This document shows positions 26,759-35,379 of a stretch of 64,000 nt of DNA, in pieces (position 1 is the stretch's first letter; the number at the start of each line of letters is the position of its first letter). The translations under genes were made by a program, and so were the position numbers. The notes under the pieces are model-generated. The model ran no database searches. It was not told where the DNA came from and saw only the letters and a program-made list of their open reading frames with translations. The stretch is from the NCBI GenBank assembly GCA_964491785.1, contig CAZBGS010000001.1, positions 124,001 through 188,000 on the forward strand, in the 5' to 3' direction. Origin of the DNA: RZZS01 sp964491785. GTDB taxonomy: Bacteria > Pseudomonadota > Alphaproteobacteria > Micavibrionales > Micavibrionaceae.

Positions 26759-27537
26759 TCCTCGCCGAGCAGCCTGACCAGGCCGTCATGATACATACCG
26801 TTCGTCGCAAGTATATTTCCGCTATAGACGGGGTTGGAACGGCCGTCAACTCCTGTTACAAAACCACCGGCTTCTTTTACGATAAGCGCGCCGGCAGCCA
26901 CGTCCCACGGGTGCAGGTCGTATTCCCAGAAGCCGTCATAGCGGCCCGCAGCTACATAAGACAAATCAAGGGCTGCAGAGCCCATGCGGCGAAAAACGGG
27001 AAGTACGGAAGTAATTGTTTCCAGACGTCTTAAATATTTCTTGCGGTCTTTCCTTGCATCGCCGCAAGCGAGAACGGCCTGCTCGCTGCTGTTTCGTCCC
27101 GATACCCGCAGACGGCGGTTGCGCATGAATGCTCCGCCTCCTTTTTCCGCCCTGAAAATCTCATCTTTTATAGGATCATACACCAGAGCGGCAATTATTT
27201 CGCCACGGCTTTCCAGAGCTATGGAGATTGCCCAGTGAGGAATCCCGTGCAGAAAATTGGTGGTGCCGTCAAGAGGATCGACCAACCAGCGGTTTTCACT
27301 GCTTTCGTCTCCGCGAGAGCCGCTTTCCTCCATAAGAAATGCAAAGTCTGGTCGGGCTTTTGAGAGTTCGGTATGAATTATTTCTTCGGCACGGCGGTCT
27401 GCGGCGGATACAAAGTCGGCAGGGCCTTTCTTTGATACCTGAAGCTGCTCAACTTCGCCAAAGTCACGTATCAGCGACCTGGCAGCTTTCTCGGCTGCCC
27501 TGGTCATAACCGTCATATTTGCAGAAATATAAGCCAT
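26755..27537 (-). CDS. suhB: Inositol-1-monophosphatase family protein (SuhB-like), 260 aa
   Basis: A metal-dependent sugar-phosphate phosphatase. Motifs: FLMEESG (metal ligands), DPLDGTTNFLHGIPHWAISI and the late WDVAAGALIVKEAGG. All expected ligands are present. It shares one base with the efp stop codon, and its end overlaps the OmpA-like gene. A more distant family member is at 56189-57028. Substrate is not determined by sequence; besides phosphatase activity, SuhB has an RNA polymerase-related role in E. coli. Confidence 0.92.
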   Translation of the reverse strand: MAYISANMTVMTRAAEKAARSLIRDFGEVEQLQVSKKGPADFVSAADRRAEEIIHTELSKARPDFAFLMEESGSRGDESSENRWLVDPLDGTTNFLHGIPHWAISIALESRGEIIAALVYDPIKDEIFRAEKGGGAFMRNRRLRVSGRNSSEQAVLACGDARKDRKKYLRRLETITSVLPVFRRMGSAALDLSYVAAGRYDGFWEYDLHPWDVAAGALIVKEAGGFVTGVDGRSNPVYSGNILATNGMYHDGLVRLLGEE

Positions 27538-28103
27538 CAGTCTTTTGCACGTTCGATGTAGGTGCCGTCCTCGGTTCGAACGACAACCCTTGTGCCGGTT
27601 TCGATATGCGGGGGCACCATCACTTTTTCGCCGTTTTCCAGAATTGCGGGCTTGTAGGAAGAAGAAGCGGTCTGACCTCTGACCACTGGCTCTGCCTCGA
27701 CAACTTCCATTGTTACAGTATCGGGAATTTCGACGTTAAGCGGCTCTTCCTCGAAAGTCTCGACGACGCAAACCATGCCTTCCTGAAGGAAGCGGGCAGG
27801 GTAGCCGATAATATCCCTGTTGACCGTAAATTGTTCAAAGCTTTCATTATTCATGAAATGAAATTCATCGCCGTCGGCATACATGTACTGGCAGTCGTGT
27901 TGTTCCAGCCGCACTCTTTCAACGGTCTCCTGCGTACGGAAACGGACATTGTCCTTGTTTCCTGTCCGTATATCCCGCATCTCGACCTGAATAACCGAAG
28001 CGCCTTTTCCGGGCTGCATAATTTCGTATTTCGTGACGACCATGAGTTTGCCGTTATGCTCCATAACATGTCCGGCCCTGAGTGTTATAGCAGTTACCTT
28101 CAT
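27537..28103 (-). CDS. efp: Elongation factor P, 188 aa
   Basis: Relieves ribosome stalling at polyproline stretches by binding between the P and E sites. Three OB-like domains; the residue that is modified in EF-P is the Lys in MQPGKGAS (about 37), and the C-terminal signature is PAILENGEKVMVPPHIETG. No EpmA/EpmB genes are seen in the window. It overlaps the upstream DUF721 gene by 4 bases (ATGA) and suhB by one. Confidence 0.97.
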   Translation of the reverse strand: MKVTAITLRAGHVMEHNGKLMVVTKYEIMQPGKGASVIQVEMRDIRTGNKDNVRFRTQETVERVRLEQHDCQYMYADGDEFHFMNNESFEQFTVNRDIIGYPARFLQEGMVCVVETFEEEPLNVEIPDTVTMEVVEAEPVVRGQTASSSYKPAILENGEKVMVPPHIETGTRVVVRTEDGTYIERAKD

Positions 28104-28582
28104 CTTTTTCTCGCTTGTCTACCGAGGACACATGTCCCCAGTCTATTCAGGCGTTCTTTTATTTCAGTATCGAGGACTTCGTCAAGCATTGCGGTCAAAG
28201 AATCTTCTTCTTCTTTTGATAATCCATAAATTTTATTTGCCGCCTCCCGAACTGGAACATTGGCAGGTATATGAACAAAACGGATCGCAGTAATCCATCT
28301 GTCGCCAAAAATCTGATTTATTCTTTCGAGGATCAGCCCTGTCTGATACTGGAGGAGAGCGGCATCCGAGCTTGAGGCTGCAATCTCCAGAATTGCTTCA
28401 GGCTTCCTGCTCCCTGCTTTTGGTTTGCGGTAATGGATTTTTACGGGGTTCGCCCTTAAAGCCATATCTTCGCCTGCAATTTCCTTCCAGTACGCCACTA
28501 CTTTTCCGAGAGCGACGTACTTGCGGCTGAACACCTTGCCGGTCAGAGCCGGCATGCTATTTGAGAGAAGCTTTAGAGACAT
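28100..28582 (-). CDS. DUF721/DciA-like protein, 160 aa
   Basis: Similar in layout to DUF721 proteins: a short N-terminal helix region, a core with VAYWKEIAGEDMALRANPVKI (start of the domain) and the LQYQTGLILERINQIFGD segment. DciA members load or assist the replicative helicase. In Alphaproteobacteria a DUF721 gene is usually close to dsbA and smc, as here, although efp, suhB and an OmpA-like gene intervene. It is the first gene of a minus-strand run. Confidence 0.75.
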   Translation of the reverse strand: MSLKLLSNSMPALTGKVFSRKYVALGKVVAYWKEIAGEDMALRANPVKIHYRKPKAGSRKPEAILEIAASSSDAALLQYQTGLILERINQIFGDRWITAIRFVHIPANVPVREAANKIYGLSKEEEDSLTAMLDEVLDTEIKERLNRLGTCVLGRQARKR

Positions 28583-28660
28583 TATATTTAATGACTATCA
28601 TTTATAGTGTCAGGAAGACAAGGCTTCTCCTTTAATTTAAATTCATATGCTTTATAAAGT

Positions 28661-28689
28661 TTGTGGACGTTCGTTAGCCTCGTTATAAT
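28661..28689 (+). promoter_or_regulatory. Probable sigma-70 promoter of the exported unknown gene
   Basis: TTGTGG (28661-28666), a 17-base spacer and a perfect TATAAT (28684-28689) lie about 30 bases before the ATG at 28719. Confidence 0.6.
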
Positions 28690-28718
28690 AGTAGAAAACT
28701 AGCAATGGTATAAGTAGC

Positions 28719-29627
28719 ATGGATTGTCGCAAGTTCTTCCCGGTCTTATTCATCATTCTTATCAGTATTTTTGTTACGTTCATGCCGTCATACGCTTGCG
28801 CTGAAGAAGCTATTATTAAAAAGAGGCCTTCCGATTCCCGAAAAGTTGAAGAAACACCCGACGAAGCTAGACTCACCAGAGAAGAAGTTCGCAAGATGGC
28901 ATTGGAATATGCTAAGGAAAGCTTGCAGAAAGTAGAATATTTTGTTCCTACTATTGATAATTTATCTAAGCTTTATTGGGCCCTCGGAATGTTTAATTTG
29001 GATGATATCGGGGCGATTGATTACTATTTAATGATTAATGAATGCCAGATTTATACTGATTATTATCATGACGACTTTGAATGGAAAAATATACTTGAGA
29101 CTGCCAGGAAATATTTAAAGGATAACAGGTCACAATTCCCAAGAAGATTTTCGTTTATGAAAGAGATAGACCTCGGACGGTACAATTTTAAAACTGAATC
29201 ATTTTATGTAATTACAGATGATCTGCGTAATGGAACAAGACGTCATGAAATGCGTCTGGGATCTACACTTGACAAGGTATGCGGTTTTTCGGGTAAGGTG
29301 CCGGGATATCCCCGAAACCTTAACGTAACACTTAGCAGACCGTTCAGGCTGCAATATGTGCCGATAAGTCCAGAAAAAGCTCAGGATTTTGTTATCCGAA
29401 CCCGATACCAGCACAGAGAGGATACTGAAACGCTGCGGTCGACGAGTACAATGAGTTTATATGAAAGAAAAGCCTACGTGAGAATCAGGGTGCGTATTTT
29501 AAAATTCCTAGGCTATGAAAGAAACTCACAAGGTGAGGAAATTGCCTCAGTCTTCGCAGTCCTTGAAGGATATGACGTGTTTGAAGATCAGGAAGGTGAA
29601 AAAATCATCTTTACTACCGGCAACTAG
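28719..29627 (+). CDS. Exported protein of unknown function, 302 aa
   Basis: I do not recognise a characterised family; it may belong to the DUF4852 group, which I cannot verify. A clear signal peptide (about residues 1-28, ending YACAEE; not a lipobox) directs export. A charged helical segment follows (about 45-70), then a mixed region rich in Tyr and Asp, with a probable beta-rich C-terminal half. It is a single gene with its own promoter, and its 3' end overlaps folB by 14 bases tail to tail. Confidence 0.8.
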   Translation: MDCRKFFPVLFIILISIFVTFMPSYACAEEAIIKKRPSDSRKVEETPDEARLTREEVRKMALEYAKESLQKVEYFVPTIDNLSKLYWALGMFNLDDIGAIDYYLMINECQIYTDYYHDDFEWKNILETARKYLKDNRSQFPRRFSFMKEIDLGRYNFKTESFYVITDDLRNGTRRHEMRLGSTLDKVCGFSGKVPGYPRNLNVTLSRPFRLQYVPISPEKAQDFVIRTRYQHREDTETLRSTSTMSLYERKAYVRIRVRILKFLGYERNSQGEEIASVFAVLEGYDVFEDQEGEKIIFTTGN

Positions 29628-29997
29628 ATTCAGTGGATTGAGGCCTTATAATTTCCACGCCTACGGTTTCTGCCCACGGACTGGCTTCGGGTTTGTCTAC
29701 GCGGATGGTTATCTTAGTAATTCTTTTATCCTCGAGGCAGCGTCTTGCAATTTCTTCTGCAAAACTTTCCGCCAGGCCGAATTGAGAAGAAGAAGCGATT
29801 TCACGTGTTTTTTCAATAAGATCTGTATATGAAACTGTAGTCGATATCAGATCTTGAGTAGCCTCTGGCCTTTTTATTTGAGCTTCAATTGAGACGACTA
29901 CCTTTTGTTTGTCTTTTTGTTCTCTTTCTCTCACACCCAGAAACATTTCCAGATTAAGATTTCTAACATAAATTTTATCCGTTTTGTTTTCCTGCAT
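29614..29997 (-). CDS. folB: Dihydroneopterin aldolase (FolB), 127 aa
   Basis: Folate synthesis: converts 7,8-dihydroneopterin to 6-hydroxymethyl-dihydropterin and glycolaldehyde. Family features: VRNLNLEMFLGVREREQ at the start, VSYTDLIEKTRE in the middle and AESFAEEIARRCLED before the ITIRVDKPEA strand. It lies downstream of ccrM on the same strand with a 35-base gap. Related T-fold enzymes (FolX) cannot be excluded. Confidence 0.85.
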   Translation of the reverse strand: MQENKTDKIYVRNLNLEMFLGVREREQKDKQKVVVSIEAQIKRPEATQDLISTTVSYTDLIEKTREIASSSQFGLAESFAEEIARRCLEDKRITKITIRVDKPEASPWAETVGVEIIRPQSTESSCR

Positions 29998-30032
29998 TTA
30001 GAAATCCCTGTTTTGCGTTTCCCGATTGTTCA

Positions 30033-31154
30033 TTATTGGATTGACTGGCGTTTTGTCACTTGTTCGCGCAGTCTTTGCCTTAATGTGTCGATCGGTACAT
30101 ATTCACCGTTTTCCCTATAGTGCCAGAATGTCCAGCCATTACAGGACGGCGCGCCCTGGACGGTTGCGCCGATTTTATGTATCGATCCTTTTCTGGATCC
30201 GAGAACGTTGCTTGCTACTATGTTTCCATCGGCATGGACTTTGGCAGTGTATCGGCCTTTGGGGTCTGTAAGCTCTTCTCCCGGATGCAGCAGACCATGT
30301 TCGATCAACCATCCGAACGGAATTCGCGGCTCTTCCCTTTTAGAACTAATCTGGACAAGTGTCTCATCTATACAGGGGGTGGTGTTCATCAGGCGTCTGC
30401 GAGCAAGTTCCACATACTCAGTTTCTTTTTCAATTCCTATGAAGTTTCGTCCAATTTTTTTGGCTACGGCCCCGGTTGTTCCTGTACCGAAAAACGGATC
30501 GAGGACTGTATCGCCAGTTAGCGTCGATGCCAGCAGTACTCTATAAAGCAGGGCTTCAGGTTTCTGTGTCGGATGGGCCTTATGTCCGTCCTTGTCTTTC
30601 AGTCGCTCACCTCCGGTGCAGAGCGGTATGAACCAGTCGCTGCGCATCTGAACGTCGTCATTGAGGGCTTTCATTGCGTCATAATTGAAACGATACTTTG
30701 ATTCCTTTGATTTTGCGGCCCATATGAGAGTTTCATGCGCATTGGTAAACCTGCGCCCCCGGAAGTTTGGCATAGGATTGGTTTTTCGCCAGATTACATC
30801 GTTCAGTATCCAGTAGCCAAGATCCTGCAGGATCTTTCCGACACGGAATATATTATGATAGGAGCCGATGACCCACAGTGAACCATCATCTTTCAGCGCA
30901 TGGCGCGCGGCGTCTAGCCATGCAAATGTAAATTGATCATAACTTTCCAGATCGTCGAAACGATCCCAGGCATCGTCGACTCCATCCACGATAGTGTTGT
31001 TAGGTCGCTGCAGTTCACCGCTTAGCTGCAAGTTATACGGAGGGTCAGCAAAAACCACATCCGCGCAGCCCTCAGGCAATGATCTCATCGCCTCGATGCA
31101 GTCGCCCTGGATGATTGAATTAATTGGGGATTGAATCGTTTCTTTTTTGCTCAT
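30033..31154 (-). CDS. ccrM: CcrM-type DNA adenine methyltransferase (GANTC), 373 aa
   Basis: Cell-cycle-regulated methyltransferase that modifies the adenine of GANTC. Motif IV is FADPPYNLQL near residues 34-43, the target-recognition region contains WRKTNPMPNFRGRRF, and motif I is DPFFGTGTTGAVAKKIGRNFIGIE at about 217-240. The C-terminal domain (about 290-365, ending in GWTFWHYRENGEYVPID) is the extra domain typical of CcrM. The promoter region carries six GANTC sites. rnhB lies upstream on the same strand, a conserved neighbour. Confidence 0.96.
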   Translation of the reverse strand: MSKKETIQSPINSIIQGDCIEAMRSLPEGCADVVFADPPYNLQLSGELQRPNNTIVDGVDDAWDRFDDLESYDQFTFAWLDAARHALKDDGSLWVIGSYHNIFRVGKILQDLGYWILNDVIWRKTNPMPNFRGRRFTNAHETLIWAAKSKESKYRFNYDAMKALNDDVQMRSDWFIPLCTGGERLKDKDGHKAHPTQKPEALLYRVLLASTLTGDTVLDPFFGTGTTGAVAKKIGRNFIGIEKETEYVELARRRLMNTTPCIDETLVQISSKREEPRIPFGWLIEHGLLHPGEELTDPKGRYTAKVHADGNIVASNVLGSRKGSIHKIGATVQGAPSCNGWTFWHYRENGEYVPIDTLRQRLREQVTKRQSIQ

Positions 31155-31160
31155 GATATT

Positions 31161-31282
31161 GACTCATTGAAATTGCGAACTGGAATAATGATTCATTAGC
31201 GATTCGCCGTCAAGGGGATTTTGGCGAATCGTATAAGTGAGTCAGTTGCTTGGGATTGTTTCTTAATAAAGAAAATCGAGTC
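31161..31282. promoter_or_regulatory. Cluster of six GANTC sites in the ccrM promoter region
   Basis: GANTC occurs at 31161-31165, 31190-31194, 31201-31205, 31226-31230, 31239-31243 and 31278-31282. Chance expectation is about one site per 256 bases. Two of the sites belong to a perfect 9-base inverted repeat (31200-31208 and 31223-31231). Control of ccrM by its own methylation is known in Caulobacter. Confidence 0.75.
31185..31213 (-). promoter_or_regulatory. Probable promoter of ccrM
   Basis: The minus strand has TTGACG (31213-31208), a 17-base spacer and CATTAT (31190-31185), ending about 30 bases before the start codon. GANTC sites at 31190-31194 and 31201-31205 lie inside the promoter, and one at 31161-31165 lies in the leader close to the start. 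Confidence 0.6.
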
Positions 31283-31285
31283 AGA

Positions 31286-31975
31286 TCAGGCTTCTAGCGC
31301 GAGATCCAACTCGCCTTGAATTCTCACACTGCCGAATTCGAGGTAATTTCTGACCGGCGCGAAAGAGCGACGATGATGAGTGGTTATGCCTGCGGCTTCT
31401 ATTCCATCAAGATGCTCTCTCGTGCCGTAGCCTGCATTGGTATTCCAGCCATAGTAGGGGTGGGCTTCATGCAAGCTGGACATCAACCTGTCCCGCCAGA
31501 CCTTGGCGATGATAGAGGCGGCGGCTATCGAAAGGCATGTCGCATCCCCCTTTATGACCGTTCGAGTATGGCAACCCAGACCTGGAGCAGCATTTCCATC
31601 GACAAGCGCAAAGTCAGGAGACAGCGAGAAATCGGCGCACATCTTCTCATAGGCGCGTCGCATAGCCAGCAATGAGGCATGATAGATGTTCAAGCGGTCG
31701 ATTTCCGCGACGCTTGCCTCTCCGATCCCGTAACTGGCCAGACCGAGAAGGTCGTCGTATATCGCCTCGCGCTGCTCTCGGCCAAGCTGCTTGCTGTCGT
31801 TGACCGCCGAGAGGACACGTTTCCGGCGTCGTTCTTCCGGAATATAGGCGCATGCGGCAACTACCGGGCCTGCCAGCGGAGCGCGACCGACTTCATCAAT
31901 GCCGCAGACAATTCCACTCAGGGATCTCTCAACTGTCCAGCCGGGGCGCTTTCGGGGTGATTTCGCACATACCAT
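31286..31975 (-). CDS. rnhB: Ribonuclease HII, 229 aa
   Basis: Cleaves RNA in RNA-DNA hybrids, including single ribonucleotides in DNA. The active-site Asp-Glu pair is in GIDEVGRAPLAGPVVAA, a further acidic residue is in FALVDGN, and IKGDATCLSIAAASIIAKVWRD is characteristic. I chose the ATG at 31975; an in-frame TTG at 32011 would add 12 residues. It is upstream of ccrM and downstream of pepN. Confidence 0.94.
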   Translation of the reverse strand: MVCAKSPRKRPGWTVERSLSGIVCGIDEVGRAPLAGPVVAACAYIPEERRRKRVLSAVNDSKQLGREQREAIYDDLLGLASYGIGEASVAEIDRLNIYHASLLAMRRAYEKMCADFSLSPDFALVDGNAAPGLGCHTRTVIKGDATCLSIAAASIIAKVWRDRLMSSLHEAHPYYGWNTNAGYGTREHLDGIEAAGITTHHRRSFAPVRNYLEFGSVRIQGELDLALEA

Positions 31976-32064
31976 ACTCTGCTTATGCCCGGTCAGGCAG
32001 GAACCATCCAACCTATATGGTGAGAACAGTGGTTTTGTCCTGTGGATAACAGTTCCGGTTGATA

Positions 32065-34674
32065 CTAGCCCAAAGACTTGGAGACAACTTCGTATACGTC
32101 CTTTGAAAGGTCGGACATCGAGGCAATATCTTCGAGGACGGCCTTCATTTGATCCTGCCGATCCGGCGTATAACGCCGCCAGTCGCGCAGAGGAGTCAGG
32201 AGTCTGGCGGCGATGCCCGGATTAATTCCGTTTAGCTGCTTTACGGCCTCAGCCAGCAAGCGATATCCGCTTCCGTCTGGCGTATGGAAGTTCACCGGAT
32301 TGTTCATCGCAAAAGCGGAATAGAGCGACCTTACCCGGTTGGGGTTTTTAAGAGTAAAGTTCTTGTGGTTTTTTAGTTCGGTTATCCGATTGACGGTGTC
32401 GTCCCTGACAGCTGAAGCCTGAAGCGAAAACCATTTGTCGATAACGAGGGGATAATCGATATATCTTTCCCTGAATTCACCGAAGGCCTGCTCCCAATCA
32501 GGAGCGTCGGTTTGGATCATCAGGGACAGGGCGGCAATACGATCAGTCATGTTATCCGCCGACCGCAGCTGGCGTTCGAGCAAACTGACCGGGGGAGAGG
32601 CGGGGTCGAATGCCAGATATCCAAGAGCGGTATTCTTCAGAGTTCTTGACGCGATAGCCTCAGGCGAGATGCTGTACTTTCCTGTCTTGTTATTTTCTTC
32701 ATATACTTTTTCCAGTGAGCTCCGGCAATCGCGTACAATTGCGCCGATCAGGCATTGCCTTGCCTTGTAGATCGCCGCTGGATCAACGACCTTGCGCTCC
32801 TGAGCGATTATTGCGATTTCCGGCAGAACAAGCGCTTTGGAGAGGAGCAACTTGTCGGATTTGTTAAAAGCCTGATCCAGAAGCGCGGAATAGGCTTTTA
32901 CATATTTCGGGCTGACATTCATACCTCCGCCCTGCTCGAAAGCGTCAATCATCCTGCCAATTTGTCTCAAAGCGAGTTTCTGACCGGATTCCCAGCGATT
33001 GAAACCGTCTGAATCCCTGATCATCAGAAAACGCAATTCATCGTCGCTCTGGTCAGTTTTCAGGCGAACCGGGGCGGAATAACCACGCAGGATCGATAAT
33101 ACAGGCGGATCGGGGATGTCGTTAAAGATGAATTCGTCACTTTTTTTAACAAGATTTACAGTCTCCGCAGCCATGTCGCGTCCGTCAGGGCCTACCAGAC
33201 CGATATCGACCGGGATATGCATCGGCTTCTTTACGGGCTGACCGGGGGTGGCGGGAATATGCTGCGAAAGCGACAATCTATACGTATGATTTGTTGTATC
33301 GTACTGTCCGCTCGCTTCAAGTTCAGGGGTGCCGGCCTGCTCATACCAAAGGCTGAAGAGGTTCAGATCTGTGTCATTTGCGTCTTCCATGCATTTGATG
33401 AAATCCATGCAGGTAACCGCCTGGCCGTCATGGCGATCGAAGTAAAGATCCATGCCTCTGCGGAAACCATCATTGCCCAGAATTCTGGCTATCATGCGGA
33501 TAACTTCGGCACCTTTTTCATAGACAGTAACTGTATAGAAATTGTTGATTTCTATGTAATTATCAGGGCGAACCGGGTGAGCGAGCGGCCCTGAGTCTTC
33601 CGGAAACTGAAAACGACGAAGATGAATTACATCCTCAATCCTTTGAACGGCCCGCGAATTCATATCTGATGAGAATTCCTGATCCCTGAACACGGTCAGC
33701 CCTTCTTTCAGGGATAACTGGAACCAGTCGCGGCAGGTAATACGGTTGCCCGTCCAGTTGTGGAAATATTCGTGGGCGACGATGGCTTCTACACGCAGAA
33801 AATCGGTGTCGGTGGCAGTTTCAGGGTGAGCAAGAACAGCGGAGGTATTAAATATATTAAGCGATTTATTTTCCATTGCACCCATGTTGAAATCGCTGAT
33901 TGCGACGATATTGAAGATGTCCAGGTCATACTCCCTGCCAAAGGTATCCTCGTCCCATTTCATCGCTTTTTTTAAGCTTTCCATAGAATGCCAGCACTGG
34001 TTCTCGTCACCTTTGCGGCAATAGATATACAGGTCGACTTCGCGTCCCGAGCAAGTGGTAAAGGTATCGTGGATATGTTCAAGTTTGCCGGCAACGAGAG
34101 CAAACAGGTAACACGGCTTCGGGAAGGGGTCGTGCCATAACGCGAAATGCCGACCATTTTCGAGGGTTCCGGATTGCTCAAGATTACCATTGGACAGCAA
34201 TACGGGGTATCTTAGCGCGTCCGCTTCAATGCGGACGGTGAACGTTGACATTATATCCGGGCGATCTGGGAAATAGGTGATCTTCCGGAAACCTTCGGCT
34301 TCACACTGTGTACAGTATGTATCGTTTGATACGTATAGCCCTTCGAGAGCCGTATTGTTTGCAGGATAAATAATTGTTTCAATTTCCAGACTAAATGAAT
34401 TTTCATTTATGCCTTTTATCTTCAGCCCGCTTTCGTCAAGTGCGTATTCGTTTTCCTGTAAGGTTCTTCCGTTTAAAGAGATGCTGGCGAGTTCCAGATC
34501 CCTGCCATCAAGAACGAGGATGTCGGCTTCATCAGAAGCCCGGAAATATGCGACCTTGCTCTTGACAATCGTTCGGTCATCGCGGAGCTGGAAGTCCAGA
34601 TCGACCTTGTCTGCACGATATGCAGGCGGGCGGTAATCTTTAAGGTAAACTGCGCCGGGAATATTTTTTTTCAT
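32065..34674 (-). CDS. pepN: Aminopeptidase N (M1 family), 869 aa
   Basis: A broad-specificity zinc aminopeptidase of the cytoplasm. The substrate motif GAMEN occurs in NMGAMENKSLNIFN, the zinc site is HEYFHNW with the second Glu in LKEGLTVFRDQEFSSD, and the C-terminal half is the alpha-helical DUF3458-type domain. The length matches PepN of E. coli. The gene stands alone, divergent from a small unknown gene pair. Confidence 0.97.
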   Translation of the reverse strand: MKKNIPGAVYLKDYRPPAYRADKVDLDFQLRDDRTIVKSKVAYFRASDEADILVLDGRDLELASISLNGRTLQENEYALDESGLKIKGINENSFSLEIETIIYPANNTALEGLYVSNDTYCTQCEAEGFRKITYFPDRPDIMSTFTVRIEADALRYPVLLSNGNLEQSGTLENGRHFALWHDPFPKPCYLFALVAGKLEHIHDTFTTCSGREVDLYIYCRKGDENQCWHSMESLKKAMKWDEDTFGREYDLDIFNIVAISDFNMGAMENKSLNIFNTSAVLAHPETATDTDFLRVEAIVAHEYFHNWTGNRITCRDWFQLSLKEGLTVFRDQEFSSDMNSRAVQRIEDVIHLRRFQFPEDSGPLAHPVRPDNYIEINNFYTVTVYEKGAEVIRMIARILGNDGFRRGMDLYFDRHDGQAVTCMDFIKCMEDANDTDLNLFSLWYEQAGTPELEASGQYDTTNHTYRLSLSQHIPATPGQPVKKPMHIPVDIGLVGPDGRDMAAETVNLVKKSDEFIFNDIPDPPVLSILRGYSAPVRLKTDQSDDELRFLMIRDSDGFNRWESGQKLALRQIGRMIDAFEQGGGMNVSPKYVKAYSALLDQAFNKSDKLLLSKALVLPEIAIIAQERKVVDPAAIYKARQCLIGAIVRDCRSSLEKVYEENNKTGKYSISPEAIASRTLKNTALGYLAFDPASPPVSLLERQLRSADNMTDRIAALSLMIQTDAPDWEQAFGEFRERYIDYPLVIDKWFSLQASAVRDDTVNRITELKNHKNFTLKNPNRVRSLYSAFAMNNPVNFHTPDGSGYRLLAEAVKQLNGINPGIAARLLTPLRDWRRYTPDRQDQMKAVLEDIASMSDLSKDVYEVVSKSLG

Positions 34675-34744
34675 AGCTGCTATATATTTGTTGGAGGGAG
34701 CGTTTTAATACTACTAAAGGGTTGTGAAGGCTACTGTAAACCAT

Positions 34745-34766
34745 TAAATTGTTCTTAAACAATTTA
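34745..34766. repeat. Perfect 9-bp inverted repeat, 4-base spacer
   Basis: TAAATTGTT (34745-34753), CTTA, AACAATTTA (34758-34766). It lies in the 5' region of the small unknown gene, in the gap divergent from pepN. It could be an operator or an RNA hairpin in the leader. No T-tract follows, so it is not an intrinsic terminator. Confidence 0.6.
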
Positions 34767-34795
34767 TGGAATTATTGTTCAAGGTCAGGCACTGG

Positions 34796-35128
34796 ATGTC
34801 TTTTAACATTATTGACCCGATAACCTTGAAGGTCACCAAAGGGCCAGCGGCGCCGACAATAACGCCGGAGATAGTGGCTGTCCTTGACGAAGGCAAACTG
34901 GCCATAGTGATTGACAGGGAGTTGGCGGAGATTCCGGCATGGGTAGAACTGCAGATCAGTACGGCTAAATTTACTTTGTTCTACCAGAATGGATCCAGCG
35001 AGGAGCTTAATTTTTCAATGCCAAAAGAAGAGCTTGAGGAATTAAGGAACGCAAAAGCGGTAACCATAGTTAGCAATGAAAATGAACGAAAATTGATACA
35101 AAGACTTAGATTTGTTATAAAAGATTAA
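34796..35128 (+). CDS. Small protein of unknown function, 110 aa
   Basis: I do not recognise this protein. It has no signal peptide or membrane helix; it looks like a small soluble, probably beta-rich domain (strands around LAIVIDRELAEIP and AKFTLFYQNG) ending in a charged helix. I chose the ATG at 34796 because CAGG lies shortly upstream. The in-frame ATG at 34766 touches an inverted repeat and has no ribosome site. A second small gene follows after 17 bases, suggesting a two-gene unit. Confidence 0.6.
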   Translation: MSFNIIDPITLKVTKGPAAPTITPEIVAVLDEGKLAIVIDRELAEIPAWVELQISTAKFTLFYQNGSSEELNFSMPKEELEELRNAKAVTIVSNENERKLIQRLRFVIKD

Positions 35129-35145
35129 CTGAAGAGGGAAATAAG

Positions 35146-35367
35146 ATGAGCGTAAAAATATTTGCCAGCGGAAGAGGCGCAGAAGCCGCCGGAGAAATTG
35201 GCTATTCCGCAATTCAGGCGCAGGGCGGGCAAGAAGATACATGTGGGCCGGAGTATTTGTCGAGTATCGAAAATCTGCCTCCCGGAACGCAATTTTTTAT
35301 AGACGGGCTGGCTCAGGAAGGGCCTGCGGCAAGCCTTAATATCCAGCCGCCCTCGCCAGAAATCTGA
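35146..35367 (+). CDS. Small protein of unknown function, 73 aa
   Basis: Unrecognised. It has a good ribosome site (GAAGAGGGA) before the ATG. The sequence is rich in Gly, Ala, Glu and Pro, with a single Cys and no hydrophobic anchor; the last ten residues are Pro-rich. It is probably cotranscribed with the 110-residue gene upstream and converges on proB 12 bases away. Confidence 0.55.
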   Translation: MSVKIFASGRGAEAAGEIGYSAIQAQGGQEDTCGPEYLSSIENLPPGTQFFIDGLAQEGPAASLNIQPPSPEI

Positions 35368-35379
35368 GCGGATTTCAGC

